Source of the DNA: Pseudomonas sp. B6002
GTDB lineage: Bacteria > Pseudomonadota > Gammaproteobacteria > Pseudomonadales > Pseudomonadaceae
Reading direction: 5' to 3'
Assembly (NCBI RefSeq): GCF_013385985.1
Contig: NZ_JACAOY010000038.1
Location: 1-34,308, forward strand
Length of the DNA: 34,308 bases
This document shows, piece after piece, positions 1 to 7,496 of the stretch; positions within the stretch are counted from its first letter, which is position 1, and each line of letters opens with the position of its first letter. Below the pieces are notes generated by a model, which had not been told where the DNA came from, searched no databases, and saw nothing but the letters and a program-made list of their open reading frames with translations. The translations under genes and the position numbers were made by a program.

Positions 1-80
1 GGCTTTTCCAAAGTGAGTCGCCGTAAGGGCGAAACCATACTCCGCCATCACCCAAATAACGGATATGCCCACCACCAACC
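1..80. repeat. Possible fragment of a dispersed Pseudomonas intergenic repeat
   Basis: The first 80 bases lie upstream of prfB and carry no convincing gene. The wording (a run reading CCAAAGTGAGTCGCCGTAAG, then a stretch ending at ATAACGGATATG) resembles, from memory only, an intergenic repeat found in many copies in fluorescens-group genomes. The left end is cut by the window edge. Open frames through it on both strands are short and show no start signals. Confidence 0.3.
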
Positions 81-103
81 CCAACCCTTTTCGCCCAGCG
101 GAC

Positions 104-132
104 TGCCGCTCCCCCCCATTTCCCGTTATACT
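104..132 (+). promoter_or_regulatory. Possible sigma-70 promoter of prfB
   Basis: A good -10 hexamer TATACT lies at 127-132, 40 bases before the prfB start. The region 17 bases upstream (TGCCGC, 104-109) is a poor -35 match, so the call rests on the -10 alone. Confidence 0.35.
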
Positions 133-171
133 CGCCGGCTTTCAAAAGTTCGCCAACGAGTGCTGCCCGCC

Positions 172-1267
172 ATGGAAATCAACCCGATCCTTAACACCAT
201 CAAGGACCTGTCCGAGCGCTCCGAAACTATTCGGGGGTATCTTTGACTACGATCAAAAGCATGAGCGTCTGACCGAAGTCAATCGCGAGCTTGAAGATCC
301 TGCTGTCTGGAACAAACCCGAATACGCCCAAGAGCTGGGCCGCGAGCGCGCTGCGCTGGCGCAGATCGTCGATACCCTCGACGAACTGAACACCGGTCTG
401 GCCGATTGCCGTGACCTGCTGGACATGGCCGTCGAAGAAAACGACGAAGGCGCAGTGGGCGATGTCGTCGCCGAGCTGGCCCGTCTCGAGGAAAACCTCG
501 CCAAGCTTGAATTCCGCCGCATGTTCAGCCATGAAATGGACCCGAACAACGCCTACCTGGACATCCAGGCCGGCTCCGGTGGCACCGAGGCCCAGGACTG
601 GGCCAACATCCTGCTGCGCATGTACCTGCGCTGGGCGGACAAACGCGGTTTCGACGCGACCATCATGGAACTGTCGGCCGGTGAAGTCGCCGGTATCAAG
701 GGCGCGACCGTGCACATCAAGGGCGAATACGCCTTTGGCTGGCTGCGGACCGAGATCGGCGTACACCGTCTGGTGCGCAAGAGCCCGTTCGACTCCGGCA
801 ACCGTCGCCACACGTCGTTCTCCGCCGTGTTCGTCTCGCCAGAGATCGACGACAAGGTGGAAATCGAGATCAACCCGGCTGACCTGCGGATCGACACCTA
901 CCGTTCCTCCGGTGCCGGTGGCCAGCACGTAAACACCACCGACTCGGCCGTACGTATCACCCACGTACCGACCAACACCGTGGTCAGCTGCCAGAACGAA
1001 CGTTCCCAGCACGCCAACAAGGACACCGCCATGAAAATGCTGCGGGCCAAGTTGTACGAGCAGGAAATGCAGAAACGCAACGCCGCGTCGCAAGCGCTGG
1101 AAGACACCAAGTCGGACATCGGCTGGGGTCACCAGATCCGCTCCTATGTGCTTGATGCGTCGCGGATCAAGGATCTGCGCACTAACATCGAACGCAGCGA
1201 CTGCGACAAGGTGCTCGACGGCGACATCGACGAATACCTGGAAGCCAGCCTGAAATCAGGCCTGTAA
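172..1267 (+). CDS. prfB: Peptide chain release factor 2, made by programmed +1 frameshift
   Basis: RF2 reads UGA and UAA stop codons on the ribosome and triggers peptide release. The gene is split between two frames. Bases 172-243 encode 24 residues ([12 protein letters not shown]...IRGYL) and end at an in-frame TGA (244-246). Reading resumes one base later at 245 (GAC) and runs to TAA at 1265-1267, giving 364 residues, the usual RF2 length. The slip site GGGGGTATCTTTGAC (a Shine-Dalgarno-like G run, then CTT TGA C) matches the classical RF2 autoregulatory site: low RF2 slows termination and favours the shift. The stop-codon-reading SPF tripeptide is at residues 204-206 and the catalytic GGQ at 249-251. 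The residue two before the GAGGQ run is Ser (YRSSGAGGQ). lysS follows and is probably co-transcribed. The ribosome-binding site before the ATG is weak. Confidence 0.97.
232..247 (+). promoter_or_regulatory. Programmed +1 frameshift site of prfB
   Basis: A G-rich anti-Shine-Dalgarno pairing stretch (GGGGG, 233-237) sits three bases before CTT (241-243), followed by the in-frame stop TGA and then C. The ribosome slips from CUU to UUU on this signal. Spacing is the same as in the classical enterobacterial RF2 site. Confidence 0.93.
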
Positions 1268-1274
1268 CACCCCC

Positions 1275-1317
1275 TGTAGGAGCCGGCTTGCCGGCGATCC
1301 CCGGCCGCAGGCCGGGG
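1275..1317. repeat. Single REP element with a GC-rich hairpin, prfB-lysS gap
   Basis: A single REP unit (1275-1298, beginning TGTAGGAGCCGG and ending CCGGCGAT) lies seven bases after the prfB stop. It is followed at once by a perfect inverted repeat CCCCGGCC-GCA-GGCCGGGG (1299-1317). There is no second inverted REP arm, so this is a lone REP rather than a REPIN. The hairpin has no T tract and is more likely to affect RNA stability than to stop transcription. Confidence 0.8.
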
Positions 1318-1346
1318 GCAACGAACCTGATGGAAAATCTAAAGAC

Positions 1347-2849
1347 ATGAGCGACCAACAACTCGACCCGCAAGCCCTGCAACAGGAAGAAAACTCCCTG
1401 ATCGCCCTGCGCAAGGAAAAGCTTGCTGCCGAGCGCGCCAAGGGCAATGCCTTCCCCAACGACTTCCGCCGCGAAAACTACTGCGATGCCTTGCAGAAAC
1501 AGTACGCGGACAAGACCAAGGAAGAGCTGGCAGAGGCTGCGATCCCGGTCAAGGTGGCAGGTCGCATCATGCTCAACCGTGGCTCGTTCATGGTGATCCA
1601 GGACATGACCGGTCGCATCCAGGTCTACGTCAACCGCAAGACCCTGTCCGAAGAAACCCTGGCCTCGGTGAAAACCTGGGACATGGGCGACATCATCGCA
1701 GCTGAAGGCACCCTGGCCCGTTCCGGCAAGGGCGACCTGTACGTTGAAATGACCAGCGTGCGCCTGCTGACCAAGTCCCTGCGCCCACTGCCGGACAAGC
1801 ACCACGGCCTGACCGACACCGAGCAGCGCTATCGCCAGCGCTACGTTGACCTGATCGTCAACGAAGAAGTACGCCAGACCTTCCGCGTACGTTCGCAAGT
1901 GATTGCCCACATCCGCAGCTTCCTGATGAAGCGTGACTTCCTGGAAGTGGAAACCCCGATGCTGCAAACCATCCCCGGTGGTGCCGCAGCCAAGCCGTTC
2001 GAGACCCACCACAACGCGCTGGACATGGAAATGTTCCTGCGTATCGCGCCAGAGCTGTATCTGAAGCGTCTGGTGGTTGGCGGCTTCGAAAAAGTGTTCG
2101 AGATCAACCGCAACTTCCGTAACGAAGGCGTTTCCACTCGTCACAATCCTGAATTCACCATGTTGGAGTTCTACCAGGCCTACGCCGACTACGAAGACAA
2201 CATGGACCTGACCGAAGAACTGTTCCGCGAACTGGCACAGCTGGTCCTGGGCAGCACCGACGTTCCGTACGGCGACAAGGTGTTCCACTTTGGCGAACCG
2301 TTCGTGCGCCTGTCGGTGTTCGACTCGATTCTCAAGTACAACCCTGAGCTGACCGCCGACGACCTGAACGACATCGACAAGGCTCGCGCCATTGCCAAGA
2401 AAGCCGGCGCCAAGGTGCTGGGCTTCGAAGGCCTGGGCAAGCTGCAAGTGATGATTTTCGAAGAACTGGTGGAGCACAAGCTGGAACAGCCGCACTTCAT
2501 TACCCAGTACCCGTTCGAAGTGTCGCCACTGGCCCGTCGCAACGACGACAACCCGAACGTCACCGACCGTTTCGAGCTGTTCATCGGCGGCCGCGAAATC
2601 GCCAACGCCTACTCCGAGTTGAACGACGCGGAAGACCAGGCCGAGCGCTTCATGGCCCAGGTGGCCGACAAGGACGCCGGCGACGACGAAGCCATGCACT
2701 ACGACGCCGACTTCGTGCGTGCCCTGGAATACGGCATGCCGCCAACGGCCGGTGAGGGTATCGGCATCGACCGCCTGGTGATGCTGTTGACCAACTCGCC
2801 GTCGATCCGCGACGTGATCTTGTTCCCGCACATGCGGCCACAAGCGTAA
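1347..2849 (+). CDS. lysS: Lysyl-tRNA synthetase, class II
   Basis: Charges tRNA-Lys with lysine in the cytoplasm. The 500-residue protein has the family layout. An N-terminal OB-fold anticodon-binding domain (about 60-170; [20 protein letters not shown]) comes first. The class II catalytic core follows, with motif 1 ([10 protein letters not shown]...GGAAAKPF), motif 2 (about 251-279, [11 protein letters not shown]...[14 protein letters not shown]) and motif 3 (about 469-480, [12 protein letters not shown]). The ATG at 1347 follows a purine-rich leader with a weak ribosome-binding site. It sits 79 bases after prfB, separated by the REP hairpin, the usual prfB-lysS pairing. A strong terminator follows. 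Length and motifs are intact. Confidence 0.97.
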   Translation: MSDQQLDPQALQQEENSLIALRKEKLAAERAKGNAFPNDFRRENYCDALQKQYADKTKEELAEAAIPVKVAGRIMLNRGSFMVIQDMTGRIQVYVNRKTLSEETLASVKTWDMGDIIAAEGTLARSGKGDLYVEMTSVRLLTKSLRPLPDKHHGLTDTEQRYRQRYVDLIVNEEVRQTFRVRSQVIAHIRSFLMKRDFLEVETPMLQTIPGGAAAKPFETHHNALDMEMFLRIAPELYLKRLVVGGFEKVFEINRNFRNEGVSTRHNPEFTMLEFYQAYADYEDNMDLTEELFRELAQLVLGSTDVPYGDKVFHFGEPFVRLSVFDSILKYNPELTADDLNDIDKARAIAKKAGAKVLGFEGLGKLQVMIFEELVEHKLEQPHFITQYPFEVSPLARRNDDNPNVTDRFELFIGGREIANAYSELNDAEDQAERFMAQVADKDAGDDEAMHYDADFVRALEYGMPPTAGEGIGIDRLVMLLTNSPSIRDVILFPHMRPQA

Positions 2850-2863
2850 CCGTAGCGAAATCC

Positions 2864-2893
2864 GAAGCCGCCTTTTATAAGGCGGCTTTTTTA
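2864..2893 (+). terminator. Rho-independent terminator of lysS
   Basis: Perfect 8-bp stem AAGCCGCC (2865-2872) and GGCGGCTT (2881-2888) with an 8-base loop and a run of T (2887-2892), 15 bases after the lysS stop. Confidence 0.9.
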
Positions 2894-2955
2894 TGTGGCG
2901 TTATTAAGCGTCAAGCGAACAGCGCCAGGTTTTGATCTATTCAAGGATGTGTGTC

Positions 2956-3672
2956 GTGAACCGCGTAATGGCTCAAGAAGGCGCCGCCGGCATTGCGGCT
3001 GCCGTGGCTGAAAGTGTCCAGTACCAGGGCCGCAAGGCCAGTCGCCGGGGCAGCGAGCAACGCAGGCAAGACATTCTCGACGCGGCCATGCGCATCGTGG
3101 TCCGTGAAGGTGTGCGTGCGGTGCGCCACCGGGCGGTGGCGGCGGAGGCGGGGGTGCCGCTGTCGGCCACCACCTATTACTTCAAAGACATCGATGATCT
3201 GCTCACTGATACTTTCGCCCAGTACGTCGAACGCAGTGCCGCCTTCATGGGCAAGCTGTGGGTGCGCAACGAAGGGCTACTGCGCGAGATGGTCGCCTAC
3301 GGTGATGGCAGCCCGCAATCACGCTCGCAACTGGCCGATGACATTGCGCGCCTGACCGCCGACTACGTGATGCGCCAACTCACCAACCGCCGCGAACACC
3401 TGATGGCCGAGCTGGCTTTTCGCCAGGAAGCCCTGCTGAACCCGCGTCTGGCGGAGTTGGTGCGCTCCCACCAGCAAATCCTGCTGCAGGGCACCGGGCA
3501 GTTTTTCCAGGTATTGGGCTCCCGAGAGCCGCAACAGGATGCCAAAGTGTTGACGGCGATAATCAGTCGGATGGAATATCAGGGCCTGCTGGGCGGCGCA
3601 GAGCCTCTGACCGGTGAAGAGATGCTTGAGATCCTCAAGCGTTATATGCATTTGGTGTTGGCCTCGGTCTGA
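2956..3672 (+). CDS. TetR/AcrR-family transcriptional regulator
   Basis: A 238-residue DNA-binding regulator. After a disordered N-terminal 25 residues the TetR domain starts (RRGSEQRRQDILDAAMRIV). The helix-turn-helix is at about 56-76 (VRHRAVAAEAGVPLSATTYYF, with the typical YYF at the end of the recognition helix). The rest is a helical ligand-binding region of unknown specificity. I chose the GTG at 2956 because AAGG (2943-2946) lies nine bases upstream. ATG 2947 would have no room for a ribosome-binding site, and ATG 2968 is a weaker alternative. It follows the lysS terminator and so must have its own promoter. The target is unknown; the adjacent lipoprotein/DUF1704 genes are the nearest candidates. 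Confidence 0.88.
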   Translation: MNRVMAQEGAAGIAAAVAESVQYQGRKASRRGSEQRRQDILDAAMRIVVREGVRAVRHRAVAAEAGVPLSATTYYFKDIDDLLTDTFAQYVERSAAFMGKLWVRNEGLLREMVAYGDGSPQSRSQLADDIARLTADYVMRQLTNRREHLMAELAFRQEALLNPRLAELVRSHQQILLQGTGQFFQVLGSREPQQDAKVLTAIISRMEYQGLLGGAEPLTGEEMLEILKRYMHLVLASV

Positions 3673-3676
3673 CACC

Positions 3677-3765
3677 TGTGGGAGCTGGCTTGCCAGCGAT
3701 TGCAATCTGTCTCTTGCCACATTGCTGGCTGACACGCCGCTATCGCCGGCAAGCCGGCTCCTACA
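3677..3765. repeat. REPIN with arms of two REP subtypes
   Basis: Inverted pair of REP units. The left arm (3677-3700) begins TGTGGGAGCTGG and ends CCAGCGAT. The right arm (3741-3765) is the inverse of the TGTAGGAGCCGG type ending CCGGCGATA. The unit begins four bases after the TetR stop and ends 24 bases before the lipoprotein start. Confidence 0.85.
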
Positions 3766-3789
3766 CGGGTTCTCTATTTGGAGTCGTCG

Positions 3790-4338
3790 ATGAAAACCTG
3801 GCGCGTCGCGGTAATCACCTTATCGTTCCTGCTACTGAGCGGTTGCCTGGTGACCTTCAAGGACCCGCTGCCGGCCCACGAAGCCGCGCCGCCCGGGCTG
3901 ATCGGCCAGTGGGCCAGCAAAAACGCCTGGGGCGAACCGCTCAACCTGCAGATCACCCGCGCCGGGGACCACCGTTACAAAGCCGTGAGCTACCCTACAG
4001 GCAAACCGGGCCAGCGCGATGAGTACCTGTTTACCGTGTCGCGCCACGGCAGCCGCTGGTATTTGTCGGCACCGTTGCCGGCAAAACTCGGCGGGCATTA
4101 CATCCTGGCCGGTTTCGAATTCGACGAAAAACATGAATTGGTGGTCTACAACCTGGATCTGGAGCAGATCCACCAGGCCGTCGGCCAAAAGGCCTTGCAC
4201 GGCTCTACCGTGGACACCGTCGAAGGCGCCGGTGTCGTGGTCGACAGCCCCATGGACCAGGTGTTTGCCTACCTGGATGACCCGGCCAATGCCGATGTGT
4301 TCGTTGAAGCCGTGCGCTACCAGCGCACGGGCAAATAA
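3790..4338 (+). CDS. Predicted lipoprotein of unknown function
   Basis: 182 residues beginning MKTWRVAVITLSFLLLSGC: a short basic n-region, a hydrophobic core and a lipobox LLSGC with the lipidated Cys at residue 19. The mature part is soluble and Pro/Gly-rich, and I cannot place it in a named family. The middle (about 75-130; DEYLFTVSRHGSRWYLSAPL, then an extended FEFDEKHELVVYNLD segment) looks like beta-strands. The ATG at 3790 has GGAG nine bases upstream. The stop is 21 bases before the DUF1704 gene, which has its own strong ribosome-binding site, so the two are likely co-transcribed. That makes an envelope role linked to the DUF1704 protein plausible but unproven. Confidence 0.82.
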   Translation: MKTWRVAVITLSFLLLSGCLVTFKDPLPAHEAAPPGLIGQWASKNAWGEPLNLQITRAGDHRYKAVSYPTGKPGQRDEYLFTVSRHGSRWYLSAPLPAKLGGHYILAGFEFDEKHELVVYNLDLEQIHQAVGQKALHGSTVDTVEGAGVVVDSPMDQVFAYLDDPANADVFVEAVRYQRTGK

Positions 4339-4359
4339 CGTTTAAAGAGGAAGTACCGG

Positions 4360-5637
4360 GTGGACGATTACCAGCAGACGATACGCACCTTGTCTGATCG
4401 CATTGTGCTGGCGCAAACACCGATTCGCGTCCTCGACGCCGTGAAGTGGGACGAGAACATTCGCCAGGGATTCCTCAAGGCCAAGGGCAAGGCACTGCCT
4501 GCCGTAGACCGCGATTACTACCTGAACCGGCCGCTGTCGTTCGATTCCAGCGCAGTGAAGCTGGAGTTCCAGAACATCGAGCGCGACATCACCCGCCGCC
4601 TCGGTCAGTTCAGCCCGGTGGGGCAGATCATGCGCCGCATGTGCCGCGAATACCGCATGGTGGTGCGCATGCTCGAAGCGCGTGGCACCGAGGATTTCGG
4701 CCTGATTTCCCAAGAGCTTTATGGTGCCGCGTCCGATGCGTTCCACGCCGGTGACCCGACCCTGGCCGACCTGGGCCTGATGCTCTCTGACTACCTCAAC
4801 AACATCGACGGCCGCGGCGACTTGAAGGATGAGGCCAAGACCCTCACCGCCAAGGACGCGGTCAGCTTGCTGCAAACCCGCCTGAACAAGGTGTTTGGCG
4901 AGGCTGAAGAGACCATTCGCGTGTTCGAGTCTGACGGTATCGTCGCCGACGCGGCGGCGGGGGCCGACTACATCAAGATCCGCGCCGATGCGATGTTCAA
5001 TGAGCGCGATGTGCGTGCGCTGGAAGTGCATGAAGGCCTGGTGCATGTCGGTACCACCCTCAATGGCCAGAACCAGCCGATCTGCACCTTCCTGTCCAAG
5101 GGCCCGCCGTCCTCCACCGTGACCCAGGAAGGCCTGGCAATCCTGATGGAGATCATCACGTTCGCCTCCTACCCGAGTCGTCTGCGCAAACTCACCAACC
5201 GCACCCGCGCCATCCATATGGTGGAGGAGGGCGCCGACTTCCTGCAGGTGTTCGAATTCTTCCGCGAGCAAGGCTTTGAAATGGCTGAAAGCTACGGCAA
5301 CGCCAGTCGCGTGTTCCGTGGTTCGGTGCCGACCGGTCTGCCGTTTACCAAGGATTTGTCCTACCTCAAGGGCTTTATCATGGTCTACAACTACATCCAG
5401 CTGGCTGTGCGCAAAGGCAAGCTGGAACAAGTGCCGCTGCTGTTCTGCGGCAAGACCACTTTGGAAGACATGCGTACCCTGCGCCAATTGGTGGATGAAG
5501 GCCTGGTGGTGCCGCCTAAGTACCTGCCGGAACAATTCCGCGACATGAATGCGTTGGCGGCCTGGATGTGTTTCTCCAACTTCCTCAACCACCTGAGCCT
5601 GGACCGGATCGAGGCGGACTACTCCAATATCCTCTAA
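4360..5637 (+). CDS. DUF1704 / QEGLA-motif protein, candidate zinc carboxypeptidase
   Basis: 425 residues, annotated in databases as 'flavohemoglobin expression-modulating QEGLA motif protein' (TIGR02421/DUF1704). The defining QEGLA is at residues 256-260. About 30 residues earlier lies HEGLVH (224-229), an HExxxH zinc-ligand pattern. In the related animal tubulin detyrosinase MATCAP (KIAA0895L), also grouped with DUF1704, an HExxxH motif plus a downstream Glu bind zinc. By analogy H224, H229 and E257 would be the ligands and E225 the catalytic base. There is no signal peptide or membrane segment, so it should be cytoplasmic. It starts at GTG, with AAAGAGGA nine bases upstream, 21 bases after the lipoprotein. 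The historic name is not evidence of function; peptidase activity is inference. Confidence 0.85.
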   Translation: MDDYQQTIRTLSDRIVLAQTPIRVLDAVKWDENIRQGFLKAKGKALPAVDRDYYLNRPLSFDSSAVKLEFQNIERDITRRLGQFSPVGQIMRRMCREYRMVVRMLEARGTEDFGLISQELYGAASDAFHAGDPTLADLGLMLSDYLNNIDGRGDLKDEAKTLTAKDAVSLLQTRLNKVFGEAEETIRVFESDGIVADAAAGADYIKIRADAMFNERDVRALEVHEGLVHVGTTLNGQNQPICTFLSKGPPSSTVTQEGLAILMEIITFASYPSRLRKLTNRTRAIHMVEEGADFLQVFEFFREQGFEMAESYGNASRVFRGSVPTGLPFTKDLSYLKGFIMVYNYIQLAVRKGKLEQVPLLFCGKTTLEDMRTLRQLVDEGLVVPPKYLPEQFRDMNALAAWMCFSNFLNHLSLDRIEADYSNIL

Positions 5638-5653
5638 CGGCACCCCATGACCC

Positions 5654-5742
5654 TGTAGGAGCCGGCTTGCCGGCGAGAGCGGCGTATCAGCCACCAGTGT
5701 TTCAGCTGAAAAAACGCCATCGCCGGCAAGCCGGCTCCTACA
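5654..5742. repeat. REPIN, both arms TGTAGGAGCCGG type
   Basis: Left arm 5654-5676 and right arm about 5719-5742 are near-perfect inverse copies (TGTAGGAGCCGG...CCGGCGA). A further CCC/GGG pairing extends the stem to 5651-5745. Confidence 0.9.
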
Positions 5743-5821
5743 GGGGTAGTGGTCGCGGCTGACGAAACCGAAACAAAAATGTGAGTTTTGCTGGTTCTGA
5801 CTGACGAAACCGGTTCAAAAA

Positions 5822-5910
5822 TGTGGGAGCTGGCTTGCCTGCGAAAGCGGTCTTTCAGCTAAAGCACTGGTGACTGATACACCGCTATCGCCGGCAAGCC
5901 GGCTCCTACA
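5822..5910. repeat. REPIN with mixed arms
   Basis: The left arm (from 5822) is TGTGGGAGCTGG...CCTGCGA. The right arm (ending 5910) is the inverse of the TGTAGGAGCCGG...CCGGCGAT type. The loop holds GACTGATACACCGCT, which recurs in the REPIN near 34260. Confidence 0.88.
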
Positions 5911-5948
5911 GATGATCTTCTGTGCTTTCAATTACGAGGCTTCAACGG

Positions 5949-6854
5949 ATGAGAATCCTCGGCATTCTATGCCTGCTACTCACTTTGAACGGCTGCAGCT
6001 CCCTGCTGTTCTACCCCGAACCCGGCCTGCCGTTCACGCCGGAAAAAGCCCACCTGGCCTACCGTGACGTCACCGTGGTCACCGCCGATGGCGTGAAGCT
6101 GCATGCCTGGTGGCTACCGGCCAAACCCGGCGTTCCGCTCAAGGGCACCGTGCTGCACCTGCACGGCAACGGCGGCAACCTGGCCTGGCACCTGGGGGGC
6201 AGTTGGTGGTTGCCGGAGCAGGGTTATCAGGTGTTGCTGCTGGACTATCGCGGGTATGGCCTGTCTGAAGGCAAACCCTCATTGCCAGCGATCTACCAGG
6301 ACATTGATGCGGCCTTCAACTGGCTCGACAAGGCGCCTGAAACCCAGGGCCAGCCATTGGTCATCCTCGGCCAGAGCCTGGGCGGCGCACTGGCGGTGCA
6401 TTATTTGGCGGCCCATCCCGAACGCCAGGCGCAGCTCAAAGCTTTGGTTCTGGACGGCGTGCCCGCCAGTTATCGTGACGTAGGACAATTCGCCCTCAGC
6501 ACCTCGTGGTTAACATGGCCCTTCCAGGTGCCCTTGTCCTGGCTGGTGCCGGACGCCGACAGCGCGATCAATGCCATGCCGCAACTGACCGGTGTGCCGA
6601 AGTTGCTGTTCCACAGCCTGGACGACACGATCGTGCCACTGTCCAACGGCATTCGCCTGTACCAGGCTGCGCCGCCGCCCAGGGTCCTGCAATTGACCCG
6701 TGGGGGGCATGTGCAGACCTTTGCCGACAAGACCTGGCAAACCGTGATGCTGCGTTACCTGGATGACCCGCAGCACTTCAACGGCCTGCGCCGCCTGGGC
6801 GAGATTCCGAACTACCCCATTCCCAAAGTTGATTCATCAGAGAGCCCGCAATGA
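5949..6854 (+). CDS. Lipoprotein alpha/beta-hydrolase
   Basis: 301 residues with a lipoprotein signal MRILGILCLLLTLNGC (Cys16 in LNGC), so probably membrane-anchored. The alpha/beta-hydrolase fold is clear. An oxyanion-type HGNGGN is at 72-77, DYRGYG at 99-104, the nucleophile elbow GQSLGG with Ser143, an acid Asp at 225 or 226 (HSLDDTIVP) and His254 (GGHVQTF). This is the BEM46/YfhR-like group; the natural ester or thioester substrate cannot be told from sequence. The ATG at 5949 has GAGG about ten bases upstream. The stop overlaps the next gene by four bases (ATGA), so the two are translationally coupled. Confidence 0.88.
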   Translation: MRILGILCLLLTLNGCSSLLFYPEPGLPFTPEKAHLAYRDVTVVTADGVKLHAWWLPAKPGVPLKGTVLHLHGNGGNLAWHLGGSWWLPEQGYQVLLLDYRGYGLSEGKPSLPAIYQDIDAAFNWLDKAPETQGQPLVILGQSLGGALAVHYLAAHPERQAQLKALVLDGVPASYRDVGQFALSTSWLTWPFQVPLSWLVPDADSAINAMPQLTGVPKLLFHSLDDTIVPLSNGIRLYQAAPPPRVLQLTRGGHVQTFADKTWQTVMLRYLDDPQHFNGLRRLGEIPNYPIPKVDSSESPQ

Positions 6855-7177
6855 GCGAAGAACGCAACATGATCCCGCTGATCCTCACTGGCATCGGCAC
6901 CATCATCGGTACCGTCGGTTGCCTGTGGTACTACGGTTACCTGCACTTCGCCAAGCCGGAAGACGCGTTGCTGCTCAGTGACTTCACCATGCTCAAGACA
7001 ATCCCCGGTGAGGACTACAAGATCTCCCTGACCCCGGCCGCACAGGTGGCGCAGTGCGTTGATGGTGTGCTGGTGATGTTCGACACCGAGCAAAAAGGCT
7101 TGAGCGGTGTGCTGGTGAATAACAAGAAGCAGGCCGTGCGTTGCATGGGCCAGGAAACACCGCAATTAGAGCAATAA
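6851..7177 (+). CDS. Small membrane-anchored protein of unknown function
   Basis: 108 residues. One hydrophobic segment lies at about 7-30 (MIPLILTGIGTIIGTVGCLWYY), then a soluble tail with no motif I recognise (FTMLKTIPGEDYKISLTPAAQ and GLSGVLVNNKKQAVRCMG). It overlaps the hydrolase stop by four bases (ATGA), so it depends on the upstream gene for translation. The tight coupling suggests the two proteins act together at the membrane, but no function can be named. Confidence 0.8.
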   Translation: MSEERNMIPLILTGIGTIIGTVGCLWYYGYLHFAKPEDALLLSDFTMLKTIPGEDYKISLTPAAQVAQCVDGVLVMFDTEQKGLSGVLVNNKKQAVRCMGQETPQLEQ

Positions 7178-7261
7178 AGCCGCATCCTCGAAATATTTGG
7201 AACCGTATTCCCTCAGACGCCACAGATTCCCCCGTAACTTAGGCAGAACGGGGCAGGGACG

Positions 7262-7447
7262 GTGGCGATAACCATTGGTGCGATACGCAACATGCTGGAC
7301 ATGGCCAGGGGGCAAGAGGCGCTGGAGCGCCAGGACGCGCAAGCGAATGCACTCAGCCAGCTACTGGAGAGGCTGTCGGATAATGCTTATGGCGTGAAGG
7401 CCATCAAGCTGCCAGACGATAACGACAGTCCAATCACCTTTGGCTAG
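7262..7447 (+). CDS. Possible small protein
   Basis: A 61-residue frame starting at GTG (7262), or 51 residues from the ATG at 7292. It is polar with a helical, Ala/Gln/Leu-rich middle (ALERQDAQANALSQLLERL). A ribosome-binding-like AGGGA is very close to the GTG. It ends four bases before a terminator hairpin, as expected of a real last gene. I do not recognise the family. Confidence 0.5.
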   Translation: MAITIGAIRNMLDMARGQEALERQDAQANALSQLLERLSDNAYGVKAIKLPDDNDSPITFG

Positions 7448-7450
7448 CCA

Positions 7451-7480
7451 AAAAAAACCCACCATACGGTGGGTTTTTTC
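7451..7480. terminator. Bidirectional terminator between orf61 and lptF
   Basis: Perfect 12-bp hairpin at 7452-7479: AAAAAACCCACC, loop ATAC, GGTGGGTTTTTT. With A and T runs on its two sides it can stop transcription from either direction. It lies between convergent genes, 17 bases past the lptF stop. Confidence 0.92.
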
Positions 7481-7496
7481 ATGCCGCTTGAACCAC

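Larger units (their letters stand above)
5638..5948. other. 311-bp intergenic region filled by two REPINs
   Basis: This gene-free stretch between the DUF1704 gene and the hydrolase holds two REPINs (5654-5742 and 5822-5910). Between them is an imperfect 27-base direct repeat (5759-5785 and 5801-5827, both starting CTGACGAAACCG and continuing CAAAAATGTG). I see no clear promoter. Short open frames here are translations of REP sequence and are not genes. Confidence 0.85.

Noticed and set aside
1182-2843. 553-codon open frame opposite lysS
   Set aside because: Antisense shadow of lysS with no ribosome-binding site or domain.
4342-5694. 450-codon open frame opposite the DUF1704 gene
   Set aside because: Antisense shadow; it begins inside REP sequence ([14 protein letters not shown] is a translated REP).
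5944-5960. RsmA/RsmE-type GGA site at the hydrolase start codon
   Set aside because: The sequence around GGATGA departs from the consensus by one position and the tiny hairpin puts GGA in the stem, not the loop.
5568-6067. Short open frames in the 5.6-6.1 kb gap
   Set aside because: They translate REP units ([12 protein letters not shown]) and have no ribosome-binding sites.
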